From positions 2,790,001 through 2,854,000 of the forward strand of contig CAVNZM010000007.1 of the NCBI GenBank assembly GCA_963693365.1: 64,000 nucleotides of DNA, given 5' to 3'. Position numbers and translations under genes: made by a program. The notes beneath the pieces are model-generated. The model was given only the letters and a program-made list of their open reading frames with translations, was not told where the DNA came from and ran no database searches. Positions 36,740-54,357 of this stretch are shown here, in pieces; within the stretch, counting starts at the first letter, position 1, and each line of letters opens with the position of its first letter. The stretch is from Amoebidium appalachense. Its lineage: Eukaryota; Ichthyosporea.

Positions 36740-37597
36740 ATGACTGACAAACCGTCGTATATCAACCTTCCAATATGGAATCCGTCCGAGAAACGAGACG
36801 AGAAACGTCTTAATTATTTCGAGTGGGAGCCACTCATTCACCGGTTCATTAGAACAACCATTGCCGAGAAATTCGTTGACGCTATCAAGAGGCCACACTG
36901 GGTTGACGGCGCTGAAGCCAACCAGTGGCTAGGCTACACCACCAAGGACTCCTACAAGAAAGCTTCCGACGTCCTCGACCAGATCCTCAACCAGTCCGTC
37001 CATCCGACCGAGCTCTACGACTCCGGCCGGATGCAAGACGGTGTCCACGGTGGTGAAGTCTTCCACAACCTACGTATGGCGTATGTAGCAGAGAAGGATG
37101 CCCGAGTCACCCAGATTCAAGTCACCTTCGAGGAGCTTGAACTACGAGACTACCCCAACGTCACAGCATACCTCACCCGTCTCCAACGTCTGGCTACGAC
37201 ACTTGCCTGCCTCGACGAGCCCGTCCAGCAAAAGGATGTCGTACGTAAGTTCTTCCTTCACCTCAGGAAGAACACGGCCCTGGTCGGCTCCGACATTGAA
37301 CGTCTCTGCTCCGACTACTGGATGAACAACAAGGCCTACCCGTCCTTCAACCAGCTCATCAGTGACATCCGAGGAGCTGAAATCCGTGCCGGCCTCATCG
37401 ACGCAGGCACTGGTGCAACCGTCAACAACCGTCCCCTCCGTGCACTCCAGAGCAGAGTGCTTCCCCCCGGTGACCTCCGTAACCGTATTCCTCGACGTGA
37501 GCATACACCTCACCGCTCCCCGTCCCGTTCCCGTCAATCCTCGTCCTTCCTCCAAGTCACCCGGCCCCCGTTCAACTTCCCCTTACCACCGTGGTAA
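36740..37597 (+). CDS. gag: copia Gag
   Basis: 285 residues from ATG (MTDKPSYINLPIW). It contains a copia-type Gag region (EVFHNLRMAYVAEKD, VTAYLTRLQRLATT, VVRKFFLHLRKN) and an Arg/Ser/Pro-rich C-terminus. It stops in frame just before the zinc knuckle, which lies in the +1 frame. The frame change may be programmed, as in Ty1, or reflect an indel in the C-rich stretch near 37560-37575. The earlier in-frame start at 36590 lies in the LTR and is not preferred. Confidence 0.85.
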   Translation: MTDKPSYINLPIWNPSEKRDEKRLNYFEWEPLIHRFIRTTIAEKFVDAIKRPHWVDGAEANQWLGYTTKDSYKKASDVLDQILNQSVHPTELYDSGRMQDGVHGGEVFHNLRMAYVAEKDARVTQIQVTFEELELRDYPNVTAYLTRLQRLATTLACLDEPVQQKDVVRKFFLHLRKNTALVGSDIERLCSDYWMNNKAYPSFNQLISDIRGAEIRAGLIDAGTGATVNNRPLRALQSRVLPPGDLRNRIPRREHTPHRSPSRSRQSSSFLQVTRPPFNFPLPPW

Positions 37598-39314
37598 CAG
37601 GGACAACCGTAACCGACAGCACAACACCAAGAAGGTGGAGTGTTCCTACTGCCATGAGCCCCACCACATCACAGCATGCCCGGAGCCTGGCTGTACTGTT
37701 GCTCGTCGTGCCAAGCAGGAGAAAGGCGACAAGAGTGTGAAATTTGCACTCATCTCCTCCACCGGCACACCTGACAGTAACGACCCCGTCTGGGACAGTG
37801 CTTGTAATGCACACATCTGCCCCATCAAGGAGTATTTCTCCTCCCTTACCCCGTGTCCTCCCACCCCCATTCACGGCCTCGGCACAGTCAATGCCAAACA
37901 ACGTGGCATCATCAACATGACACTGCACTACAACGGCCAACCAACACAGTGCAGCATCAATGCTTACTACGTACCCGAGTCACCGTCTTTCCTCGTGTCT
38001 ACCTCCATGGCCTCAGCTGCCGGTCTCCTAGGTCATTGTGACGATACAGACAACCACCCGTCGTTCCTCTACAGCCGTAATGGTGACATCATTTCAGATC
38101 TCACCACCCTCGACGGTCTCTACTACATCACTGACTATGTGATTGAGACTCCTCAACACCCGAAGGTCCAAGCCTACACAGCAAGGACTCAACCACCCGC
38201 CGACCTCACCCTTTGGCACAACCGTCTCGGCCACCGTGCCCTCTCCACCGTCACCAGGATGGCCAAGGATGAGCTTGTCATCGGCATGCCCCCCTCCCTC
38301 AAGTCACCCGACAACAGTGACTGCTTCGGCTGCATGTCTGGCAAGACCACCAAGGCCCCCTTTCCCGGCACCCGTTCCAAGTTCACCATTCCCGGTGCTA
38401 AGTGGCACCTGGACTTCTTCGAAGCTCCCTGTGCTTCCTACGGAGGCTACAAGGTTGCTCTGGTGTGTGTTTGTGATGCCACCGGTTACACCACCGTGTT
38501 CCCCCTCTACAACCGTGGTGAAACCCTCAGCTACATCCAGTCTCTCGTTGAAACCATCGAACGTCAGACACCTGAGATCGTCACCCATCTTCGGTTTGAC
38601 TCCGGCTCTGAGTTCACCTCCAAGGACACCGAGGCCTACTGCAAGCAGAAAGGCATCATCATGGAGTTTGCCCCCGTTGACACACCACAACACAACGGTG
38701 TTGTTGAACGGAAGATGAGAGAACTGCAAGAGACAGTCCGTTGCTTCCTCCATGCCGACAAGGACCAACCTCTCTCTCCCAAGTTGTGGGTTGCTGCTCT
38801 CAAGCATGCTGGCTACATCATCAACGTCACACCGTCATCTGCTGCCAACGGCAACACTCCCTTCGAGGCCTTCCACGGCTTCAAACCCGACGTCTCCCAG
38901 CTCCACGTGTTCGGCTCCCCTGCCTATGTGCATGTTCCCCGGTCAAAGAGGAACAAGCTGGCATCAACCGTCAGAGTCGGCACCTACGTTGGCTGGGACC
39001 TGCCCTCTAAGGCACACAAGATCCTCGACCGTGCCAGCAACCAAGTCAAGATCTGCCGTGATGTGATCTTCGACGAGTCGAAATTCACGAGCAGCACCAA
39101 TCAGGTCTCCGTTCCCCCCAAACCCGATCTGCCGACATTGGACCCCCCCTCCGACGACGACGATGAAACTTCGTCTGTGGTCATCTCCCAACCGTCCTGG
39201 CACAACCAACCAGCCCCGGTTGAACCCGTGCCTCCCCCGAGCCCCCCCCCCCCACTGGCCAACAACCCTTGCTGCCGGCCCCCCCCGTTGCCGTGCATCA
39301 ACCCGGCTACATGA
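37563..39314 (+). CDS. pol: copia Pol, first part: zinc knuckle, protease, integrase
   Basis: The frame is open from 37362, but the sensible protein starts near 37563. It shows a CCHC-like knuckle CSYCHEPHHITAC, an aspartic protease site written DSACNAH where most copia elements have DSG, the HHCC zinc domain (LWHNRLGHRALS..CFGCMSGK), and integrase acids in HLDFFE, RFDSGSEF and HNGVVERK. It ends at a stop shortly after a Pro-rich stretch containing runs of 12 and 8 Cs; the reverse transcriptase continues in another frame. Confidence 0.85.
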   Translation, partial: GPRSTSPYHRGNRDNRNRQHNTKKVECSYCHEPHHITACPEPGCTVARRAKQEKGDKSVKFALISSTGTPDSNDPVWDSACNAHICPIKEYFSSLTPCPPTPIHGLGTVNAKQRGIINMTLHYNGQPTQCSINAYYVPESPSFLVSTSMASAAGLLGHCDDTDNHPSFLYSRNGDIISDLTTLDGLYYITDYVIETPQHPKVQAYTARTQPPADLTLWHNRLGHRALSTVTRMAKDELVIGMPPSLKSPDNSDCFGCMSGKTTKAPFPGTRSKFTIPGAKWHLDFFEAPCASYGGYKVALVCVCDATGYTTVFPLYNRGETLSYIQSLVETIERQTPEIVTHLRFDSGSEFTSKDTEAYCKQKGIIMEFAPVDTPQHNGVVERKMRELQETVRCFLHADKDQPLSPKLWVAALKHAGYIINVTPSSAANGNTPFEAFHGFKPDVSQLHVFGSPAYVHVPRSKRNKLASTVRVGTYVGWDLPSKAHKILDRASNQVKICRDVIFDESKFTSSTNQVSVPPKPDLPTLDPPSDDDDETSSVVISQPSWHNQPAPVEPVPPPSPPPPLANNPCCRPPPLPCINPAT

Positions 39315-41113
39315 CTCCGGTTCGTCCTGGGTCCCCCACCTTCCACTCGGCCTCGAGCAGCCCTGTGGACACCGATGCCCCCCTCACCACCGGTCCTATT
39401 CCTGGCTTCCATGCCCCTGTCCCGGCCTCCACCACCTACCCGGCCACCACCCCCCTCAAGGACCCCCCCAAGCCCAACCTTCGTCGGTCTACACGTCTCA
39501 CCAAGACTCCAACGGCACTGGTCAGTATCATAGCACCGACCATCAACATTGACCAGCTCCCCAAGGGCATTCAAAAGCTTTGCAATGGTCCCAACGGTGA
39601 TGCCGTCATAGCTGCCCTCACCTCCGAGTACCAAGCCTTCATCACCAAGGATGTCTTCACCATTGTTGATCCCCCCCCTGGTGCCAACATCATCAAGTTC
39701 AAGTGGATTGTGACTGAGAAAGTCCTCAACTCAGCCGGTGCCAGTGACACCAAGATCAAAGCTCGTGGTGTTGCAAAGGGCTTCACTCAAGTCTACGGTG
39801 TTGACTACGGTGACACCTCTTCCCCCGTGGTGATGTCCTCCTCTGTCCGTGCCCTCCTTGCCATCGGTGTGGACGGCAACCATGAGATTCATCAACTCGA
39901 CGTCTCAACTGCCTTCCTCAACAGTCCTCTTCAAGAAGACATCTACATTGAACCACCACCTGGCTTCATCACCCCCGGCAACGAGCACAAGGTCTGGAAA
40001 CTTAAGAAGGCACTCTACGGCCTCAAGCAAGCATCACTGGCATGGTATGAGTACTTCGACAAGGTCCTCCTTGCTCACGGTCTCGAACGTCTCCGTTCAG
40101 ATCCATGTGTCTACATCAAGACCTTCCCCAACGGTGACATCATCCTCACTGGCAACTATGTGGACGACGTCATCATCATCTGCACGGCCAACTCTTCCCA
40201 CACCAAGGATCTAGTAGACCACATCATGAAGTCAGCTCTCTGCAAGGTTGACCTTCCCGACATCTTCCTTGGCACCCAGCTCATCCACACCCCCGGTCAC
40301 CTCAAGCTGCTTCAACAATCCTACATCAACGACATCGTCAGAGACTTCAACCTCAACGATGCTCACCCCAAGGCTGCTCCCATTCCCGTCGGTACCGTCA
40401 TCACCATCAACGAGAACGACTCACCACCCATCAAGGTTCCCTACCGTGAACTACTCGGCCGTCTTTTGTGGGTTGCTCGTTGTTCCCGGCCCGACATCTC
40501 CTTTGCCATCGGCTACCTCGGTAGATTCAGTGCCAACCCCACCAAACTTGCATGGGAATGTCTACTCCGTGTAGTTCGGTACCTCATCGGCACTTCCAAC
40601 CTCGGCCTTCACTACGACAAGTCTGCTTCCGATGACAACACCCCCTTGCTGGAGTGTTATTCTGATGCTGACTTTGCCAACTGCCCCAACACCCGTCGTT
40701 CAACCACCGGATACGTCATCTTCTTCAAGGGCATACCCATCACATGGTATTCGAAGCTACAGTCCATCACGGCAACATCCACCACCGAGGCTGAGCTTCT
40801 AGCCATCAATGCTGCTGTTCAAAACGTCATCTGGCACCGTGATCTCCTCCGTGAACTCGGCTACCCGATGACCGACCCCACCCCCGTCTACTGTGACAAC
40901 CAGTCCACCATTGCCCTCCTACACACCAACAGCATCAAGCACCGGACCAAACACATTGCAGTCCGGTACCACAACACGAAGGACTACATCAAGAGTGGGG
41001 ATGTGGTCGTCACCTACGTGTCCAGCAAAGACAACGTGGCTGACATCTTCACCAAGCCCCTGCCCGGGTCCTCCCACGAGCAGCACCGTGATTCACTCAG
41101 TCTTCGTGACTGA
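39269..41113 (+). CDS. pol: copia Pol, second part: reverse transcriptase and RNase H
   Basis: A frame of about 614 codons overlapping the first Pol part by 46 nt. It contains FKWIVTEKVLNSAG, LDVSTAFLNSPLQEDIYIEP, KALYGLKQA, the catalytic YVDD (40157-40168) and copia-type RNase H signatures (SDADFANCPNTRRSTTGY, TEAELLAI, DNQSTIALLH, RTKHIAVRYH, FTKPLP). The break from part one lies at C-runs (39241-39290), so an indel in a homopolymer is the simplest explanation. Otherwise domain-complete. Confidence 0.9.
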   Translation: MLPAPPVAVHQPGYMTPVRPGSPTFHSASSSPVDTDAPLTTGPIPGFHAPVPASTTYPATTPLKDPPKPNLRRSTRLTKTPTALVSIIAPTINIDQLPKGIQKLCNGPNGDAVIAALTSEYQAFITKDVFTIVDPPPGANIIKFKWIVTEKVLNSAGASDTKIKARGVAKGFTQVYGVDYGDTSSPVVMSSSVRALLAIGVDGNHEIHQLDVSTAFLNSPLQEDIYIEPPPGFITPGNEHKVWKLKKALYGLKQASLAWYEYFDKVLLAHGLERLRSDPCVYIKTFPNGDIILTGNYVDDVIIICTANSSHTKDLVDHIMKSALCKVDLPDIFLGTQLIHTPGHLKLLQQSYINDIVRDFNLNDAHPKAAPIPVGTVITINENDSPPIKVPYRELLGRLLWVARCSRPDISFAIGYLGRFSANPTKLAWECLLRVVRYLIGTSNLGLHYDKSASDDNTPLLECYSDADFANCPNTRRSTTGYVIFFKGIPITWYSKLQSITATSTTEAELLAINAAVQNVIWHRDLLRELGYPMTDPTPVYCDNQSTIALLHTNSIKHRTKHIAVRYHNTKDYIKSGDVVVTYVSSKDNVADIFTKPLPGSSHEQHRDSLSLRD

Positions 41114-41736
41114 GTGTGCCCCCCCCCCTGTCATGTGCTGAGCTGATTCGTATTAGTTTGCTTCTATATTTTGTGTTTTGGTGAGTGAATTTCGGGGGTT
41201 TTCTTGCATAGTGATTCCGGGGTCTAAGTGTGGTATGAGGAGATTAATCAGTGGTATGGGGAGAACCTGATGCGGCGGCGGCTGATTGTTAAAGCTGCGC
41301 GCGTGCATGCGCAAAGCCTCTGCGTACTCTCCATGTTAAATGTTGTATTGCTTCTTGCTGTGTGCTTGGCGAGACCCATGTTGCCTGCTCGCGTGTGTGT
41401 ATGCTTATATGTATTGTGAGTAAAGGTGTGTACGTGTTGTAGTGCTGTAGATGTGTCTGAGGTGGCGGTAGCCAATGGTGTGGAGTGCGTGTAGTCTGTG
41501 GGGGAGGGAGTGTTGTGATTGGCTGAATGTCACTGTGGTATTTGTCTGGCCAGTGGGCCGCGTGTCTGTAAAGTGTCTCGCGGGGTCGCGGGCTTTTGGA
41601 AGTTCTTCTAAGAACACAAAAAAACTCGCTTCCCACCCAACTCAAAGAAAAAGTTTATACGTATACACAGTTTCGAGCCCCTTTAAGCGTGCAGATAGTT
41701 AGAGTAGTTTGTATACACTCTGTTTGTAGACACGAC

Positions 41737-41796
<60 letters not shown>

Positions 41797-42287
41797 TCAT
41801 CTACAGTGGTCTTCAAGTAGGTTGGGGCACTGGCCAGTGGTCTACACATCACCGTGTAGAGACACCTCCCAACGAAAGTCTACTGCTGTCTTCATCGATC
41901 TCCAGTGTGTGCATCTTCAGTGGGGATTCCTTCTCCACCATCCGTCGTTTATTTATATACCATCATATATATAATGTATAAATCATTAGCCACCAACTGT
42001 TACACGTCACACATACACTAGTTGTTTCTTCTATATATATTTATATATCGTCATTGGCTACCGTCATGTTCCGAGTCTTCAGAGGCAACCGTCGTTGTGT
42101 GCTTCTTCCGTTTAAAATTTGGTTTTCTTTCCCGGCTTGCCCTTCAAGTCTTCTCCAATTGTCTTCTCGAGTGGGGAAACTTGACTGTGACTACACGGCA
42201 TCTGCTTCTACATGTGTGAGAGTATTAACATCAACAGTCACATCAACAAACTTCACGAGAACCCAACTTCCAACCCTTGAGTGGGGA
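41114..42287 (+). other. Long untranslated tail of the copia element
   Basis: 1.17 kb between the Pol stop and the 3' LTR, unusually long for copia. It includes a 56-nt C-run (41738-41793). Short ORFs (e.g. 41228-41419) have no recognised domain and may be captured sequence. Confidence 0.6.
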
Positions 42288-43002
42288 TGTCATCTTCACT
42301 TGATTCTCAGCAAGACTTAGAAGTTGAGTTTTGTATTTATTTATTAGTTGTTGTAGTTTGTTTCCTTTTCCTCAGGCTTCTTCATTTCTTTCTTTCTTTT
42401 CTGTTTCCGTGTACACGACATCTTAGATCTGTGTACGTATCGACATACTTAGCTCGCGCACACGTATTGTCGTTTGCGTTAAAATCTATATATGTCATCC
42501 AATCATATCTCGTTTGTATTTTCCCAAATATAGTAACTTACATTCCTTTCTCATTCCTTTCCCACGACGTAGCATTGTGCTATGTTCTCCAACTATTAGG
42601 AATAATTATATTTAGACGTGTTATGATAAGAACATGTATAAATGTATGTTATGAATTAATAGTTACATAAGTGGTTTCATTTTGTTAAATGTTTCCGTGC
42701 TTTTATTAGAAGTTTCTTTCATTAGAGGATTGAGTTTTATATTCTATGTGTCGACAGAGACATTTTAATCGATATATTTTACACTCATAGTTTTCGTTCT
42801 TTTGATTGGTTTATCGTTTCACATTCCCAAGTATAAAAGGGACTTCATCTTGAAATAAATCATAAGCAGTCGTATTCATTTCCTATGGTTCCAGAAATCG
42901 TTCCTCCTCTCCGGTTGTGTTTTTCCCGTGTGTCTCTGTGTTGTGTATATCATAACACCCATCTGTGCTCTCTGCTTCTCCGTTTACCCACACAAAATAA
43001 CA
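42288..43002 (+). repeat. 3' LTR of the copia element
   Basis: Same boundaries as the 5' LTR. It is 3 bp longer because of a small insertion near 42374 and a small deletion near 42757. Followed at once by a CA repeat. Confidence 0.95.
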
Positions 43003-43170
43003 CACACACACACACATACACAAACACACACACACACACTACCCCCTCCCCCCTCCCTCTCCCCCGGGCCCTCCTTCAGTCACAGGCTCTCACCCAAAAC
43101 CAAAAAAACAAAAACTTCAACGAGGAAAAATGGGGGGGGGGGGATCCCTGGAACTTCAAGAAGGGGCCCC

Positions 43171-43203
<33 letters not shown>

Positions 43204-43227
43204 ACATGCCCGTATAAAAATTCTGGG

Positions 43228-43264
<37 letters not shown>

Positions 43265-43511
43265 TCCAGACCCCCCCCCCCCCCCCACCTTTTTTAGTCT
43301 CGAGCTCTCACCCAAAAAAATACGAAAGGCTTGAAATGAGGAAAAATAGGTGGGGGAGGGGGCCCCGGGAAGGGGAGGAAGAAAGTGGGGGGAAGGGGGG
43401 GGAGACGACGGGGTTGCAGGGGGGGCCCCGGGGGGGGGAGGGGGGGGGGGGGGGGGTTCAACATAATACGTTCTTGACCATGTGCATGTGCATAGGGCTG
43501 GTCTTCCTTTC

Positions 43512-43549
<38 letters not shown>

Positions 43550-44237
43550 CCTGGCGCACTCACCCATCCGCCTAATAAATCCCCCACTCCACCTTTCCCT
43601 CACCTCTATATTCACACTGCAACCCACAGCGTGATCAGTAGGGCCTCACATGATTTGCGAACATTCGCCTTCAGAGCTCGACACTGCTCACGCTTACGGT
43701 ATACTGTAACAGCCACGACGTCGTGATCACTCTTTAACTTTTCTTGAACAAAAACGGTTACTTCTAAGTTGGCCCTTTAATATTCCTTGTTGCACTTTCG
43801 GATAGTATGGTAGGAATTCGCTTGCGGGACGAATGCGGCCAGGTTTAGCCGGGAGGCCTGTGTTGATAGCAAGAGTAGCACTGAGTACTTGTGTTCATGC
43901 AGTCACTCGTAATATTTACGTTTTCTTGTGTTTGTCTACCGTGCTTGTGTGCACACATGCATGTCCCATCGTACGCGTAAACATGCACATGTGTATGTAC
44001 GTACACAGAGTCCGTAGTTGATTGAAATTACGATCAATAATGATCTCACTGTCCAGAAAGTTTCATAGGAGAGAGAGTGAACTAAATGGGTGGAAGAGAA
44101 CCCGTTTCTTGCTGCAGTGAAGCTAACCAAAACACAGTGTTTGCTTTTGATTAACGGGGTTTCGTTGTTGCCAGCAACTCCCAAGACAAAACTTTTTCAG
44201 CAACAAAGTTAAATTTTTCTTTAAATTTGTTAATGGA

Positions 44238-44270
<33 letters not shown>

Positions 44271-44626
44271 ATCTCCTCTTTCACGGTGGCAGGACTTGCT
44301 TTAAAACAATGTCACCAAGCTGACTCAGTGACTCAATCGGCAGCCACAGAGTCGGTACATGTACACACACCAACCAATAGGCACTTTGTAAAGTTCTGCA
44401 GCTGCAGTACTTGCCTAAAAGGCAGCACTACACTTGTATCCAATCGGTGCACTTGGGGGCTCGGCAGTGGGCACTGTCCACCAGTCATGTGACCGTCACG
44501 GCCATCGAATCGAAAAGGACCCCTCCACCCCCGGGGCCCTCTCACAACTATTACCCCCCCCCCCCCCCCCCCCCCCCCTTCCCCCCGCGGGGCGTAACCC
44601 AACTATCTTATAGTATCAGGAAAACA

Positions 44627-44634
44627 TATAAAGG
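44627..44634 (+). promoter_or_regulatory. TATA box without an assigned gene
   Basis: TATAAAGG in an otherwise GC-rich, CCAAT-bearing context. The sequence for about 130 bp downstream is free of microsatellites, then a T-run/GT/G-run block begins. Could drive a noncoding RNA or a lost gene. Confidence 0.3.
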
Positions 44635-44778
44635 TTAGTCTGCAGACAAGAAGCCCAAGTACACTTTGTCGGCTCCAGCCAAAGCGCAAGGATCACCACA
44701 TTGCATCACCTGTTGAGGCTGTGCGTGTGACTGTACGGGCAGACACCAGCATTTTTTTCTTTTTCATTTTTCATTTTT

Positions 44779-44900
<122 letters not shown>

Positions 44901-45495
44901 AGGGAGGGGGGTATTCGGCTGGCTGGTGACTCAGATGTATGATACGGGTCCGGGCCCCGGGAGCATTGTTTGTGGCATCACATGCTATATGTGGTAGGCT
45001 GAGAGGAACGAACTTACCTTGTAATGATGCACATGACAGTTAAAAAGGAGAAACACAACGTACATTAGCATAATCCCCGGAGGGAGGTTTGTTGTCAGCG
45101 CCAGGCCTACCAGCTTCATTTTTTTTTACAGGATAGGTAGCAAAGCTCGATCGTATGTGTGCAGACTGGGTAAATTACAAGAGGGTATATTCGTATACGT
45201 ACACAAGAATATACATAGCAATCAAAATCAAGACTTCAATTGGCGAGAGTTGGAAAACAACTGGCACTCAGGCATTTCACTTATGCCAATTGGTGTATAT
45301 TATAATGTGTTGCATACCTAAACCACAAACTCAACACGTGCAATGCAAAAATGAGGTTACATTAAGTACACATCAATCATCAGCAACCAAAAACAGCAAA
45401 CATCCACCAAACGACAACTTCATTGCATGAACTCTTCCACCCCTCTTTACTACTAGAACTTTACACACAGTGGCTATGTACATGTGTTTGCCACC

Positions 45496-52339
<6,844 letters not shown>

Positions 52340-53640
52340 GTTTGGTTGATGTTAGACGTGCAGGCACGCAGGTGTTAGACTTGATGAGTATTTTTGGAGG
52401 CTGAAACCTGGTAAAAGTAGGAGGCCAAAAAAACTGCCAAGTCTATCATTGAGCATGGGCAGTTCTACAACCGAGGGGGCTGTCAAGTAAAGTGCCACAA
52501 GTTGCCCACACTCACGAAAACAAAAAAAACTCGCAACCTTGTGGATCTATCACCCTAAACCCTCTGAATGTGCCATGGAATGCACAACATTGATGTTGAA
52601 TCAGATATGGCTCACGCGTGACATGACGTGATGCTTGAAGCTTCCAAGCCTCACAGGTGTGTCTTATAAGCCCCAAATATTGAATATTTGTCCTATTCCA
52701 GGACAAGGAACTTATAATATACAAAAAAATTGAGCTTCAGCTTACCACCCGGTGAAGAACAATGCAGAAGTATCAGACGCCTCTAGATCTGTCATCGCGG
52801 CGACGGTGGTAGCGCCGGACGGTGCGGCCCTCAGTAGGGTCACGGTGACGTCAGTGAACGTGTCCTATTGGTTCATACCTCACTTTCGTCATTGAGATGC
52901 ATGATCATGCATGCATGATCATGCCCAACTAGGCTGCCAGCCCCAGGGCCCATAGCCGCGAGTCCAGGGCTGCCCGAGAGTGCCACCCAGTCCACTTCTA
53001 AACCACGGACTTACCTTGCCTAATATTCTTTCTATTTGACTGGGTATCAAGGCCCCCGACCTATTTATCATGTTAGGAGACAGCCGCCGGTGCACAGAGC
53101 ACATTGATCATCGCCATCAAATGAAGCCACCGTTCTCCATAAACTACATATGCCGGCAATTATATTTTAAACCGCTCGGCCGCTATCGGCTGAGCGGCTG
53201 AGTTTTTGGTTCTCAAACAGAAGTGGAGAGCTAATTTTATGGAGCAGCAACCTTCAAAAACAGCACATAAGGAGGACAAAAAAAGATACAAAAAGAGATT
53301 TTGGGCTATTTGTTACTTGTTCGCAGGTGTATATGATTAGATATAATCTACAGGTATTGCATTCAAATTTAGAAGTCAGAACTTTGCAAATCTTGAACAA
53401 TCAGTTTTGATTTGCGCATTGTCACGAACAGCTTTTCCGTTTACATGGGCGCCCCAATAGGAGCTCAGGGTCCGGGGCCAACTTGCCGCCCAAGCTGTTC
53501 TCACGGAAACATGTGCTCACGTGATCACGCACACTCTTCACTTGGCAAGGCTTCACTTCTTGATAACTCCAACCAAAAAACCAACTTGTAGCAAGCAAAT
53601 AAGTTAGGGTGGCTTGGTTTGGCAGCGCGTGACTGTGAAA
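52340..53640. promoter_or_regulatory. Divergent intergenic region between ALDH and membrane-protein gene 2
   Basis: 1.3 kb separating two genes transcribed away from each other. It contains a perfect CRE-type TGACGTCA (52846-52853), ATTGG (a CCAAT on the minus strand) at about 52867, and a 26-bp palindrome (52899-52924) clustered within 80 bp. It is free of homopolymers. No coding sequence seen. Shared regulation is inference; distances to the two ATGs are about 500 and 790 bp. Confidence 0.4.
52899..52924. repeat. 26-bp perfect palindrome made of GCATGATC units
   Basis: Each half is GCATGATCATGCA, itself containing the palindrome GATC/CATG. It sits 45 bp from a CRE-like site in the divergent promoter region. 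Confidence 0.85.
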
Positions 53641-54357
53641 ATGGCTCAATATGACGACACTGTAGTCGCTGTTGACGAACGGGCGCCCCTCATCAAGCCC
53701 AAAGAGGAACGCAATGCCACTCTCATCCACGGACACCTTGAGTCTGTTCCCATAGAGTCGACCCCACTCTGGATGTTCTTCCACTTCATCGGCTTCTTCA
53801 TTGGTGGCACGACTTTCATTGCTGGCACCAGCCTCTACTACTACCCAGAATGGGCTCCAGGGGCGGAGTGGTCCGGCTGGCTCTACACCATCGGCTCGTG
53901 TGGTTTCCTTCTTGTTGACGTGATGGAGTTTTTCACCTTTACCTCCGACTTCCTACTCCGTGTGAACATCTCTCTGTCCATGATTGGAAGCACGTGGTAC
54001 ATCATTGGCTCTATAGGTTTCATCCCCGAAGTAGCTGAGAAGTGCACCTGGATTGGTGTGTGGGGTTTCATCCTTGGCAGCTTTTTCATCGGGAGCTCCC
54101 AGCTATGGAAAACATACCGCATCGGTGCCACACACGGGGGGCTTTTTGCGAGTCTGAGCGCGGCAACACAGGTGGGAGTGGAGTTGAGTGCTGGCTTGGG
54201 TGGGTGGTCGTTTTTCGTTGGCACGCTGATGTATCAGCAGGGACCCCTTGAAGGATTGTGGTATAGCGCCATTCTGGCCATCTGGATGGCTGGTTCTTGT
54301 TTCTTCACTAACGGGGCACTATTCTTGGGTTACCGCCATGCTATCATGGGCGAGTAA
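53641..54357 (+). CDS. Six-helix membrane protein, YrhK-like repeats (paralog 2)
   Basis: Intronless, 238 residues from the ATG in GTGAAAATGGCTC. The N-terminal part (MAQYDDTVVAVDERAPLIKP) is shorter than in paralog 1, but from the first hydrophobic segment on the two proteins align throughout (FFIGGTTFIAG, WLYTIGSCGFLLVDVMEFF, GSFFIGSSQLWK, VGVELSAGLGGWSFFVGT, FFTNGALFLGYRH). Six predicted helices. Several nucleotide blocks (e.g. around GGCTCTACACCATCGGCTCG) are identical between copies, suggesting recent duplication or gene conversion. No TATA box found close upstream. Function unknown. Confidence 0.88.
   Translation: MAQYDDTVVAVDERAPLIKPKEERNATLIHGHLESVPIESTPLWMFFHFIGFFIGGTTFIAGTSLYYYPEWAPGAEWSGWLYTIGSCGFLLVDVMEFFTFTSDFLLRVNISLSMIGSTWYIIGSIGFIPEVAEKCTWIGVWGFILGSFFIGSSQLWKTYRIGATHGGLFASLSAATQVGVELSAGLGGWSFFVGTLMYQQGPLEGLWYSAILAIWMAGSCFFTNGALFLGYRHAIMGE

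Larger units (their letters stand above)
35953..43002 (+). mobile_element. Ty1/copia LTR retrotransposon, nearly complete
   Basis: LTRs of 712 bp (35953-36664) and 715 bp (42288-43002) start TGTCATC and end AATAACA. They differ by small indels and few substitutions, so insertion is fairly recent. A 5-bp CACAC flanks both sides, but it lies in a CA repeat, so the duplication is only suggestive. The internal region encodes Gag then protease, integrase, reverse transcriptase and RNase H in the copia order. A purine tract GAGTGGGGA precedes the 3' LTR. The primer-binding site after the 5' LTR is not an obvious initiator-tRNA match. Confidence 0.95.

Noticed and set aside
41228-41419. Small ORF downstream of copia Pol as an extra retroviral gene
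   Set aside because: Short, hydrophobic by chance, no recognised motif and no splice signals I trust.
35948-43007. Firm 5-bp target-site duplication CACAC for the copia element
   Set aside because: The site is a CA repeat, so the match is expected by chance; noted only as suggestive.
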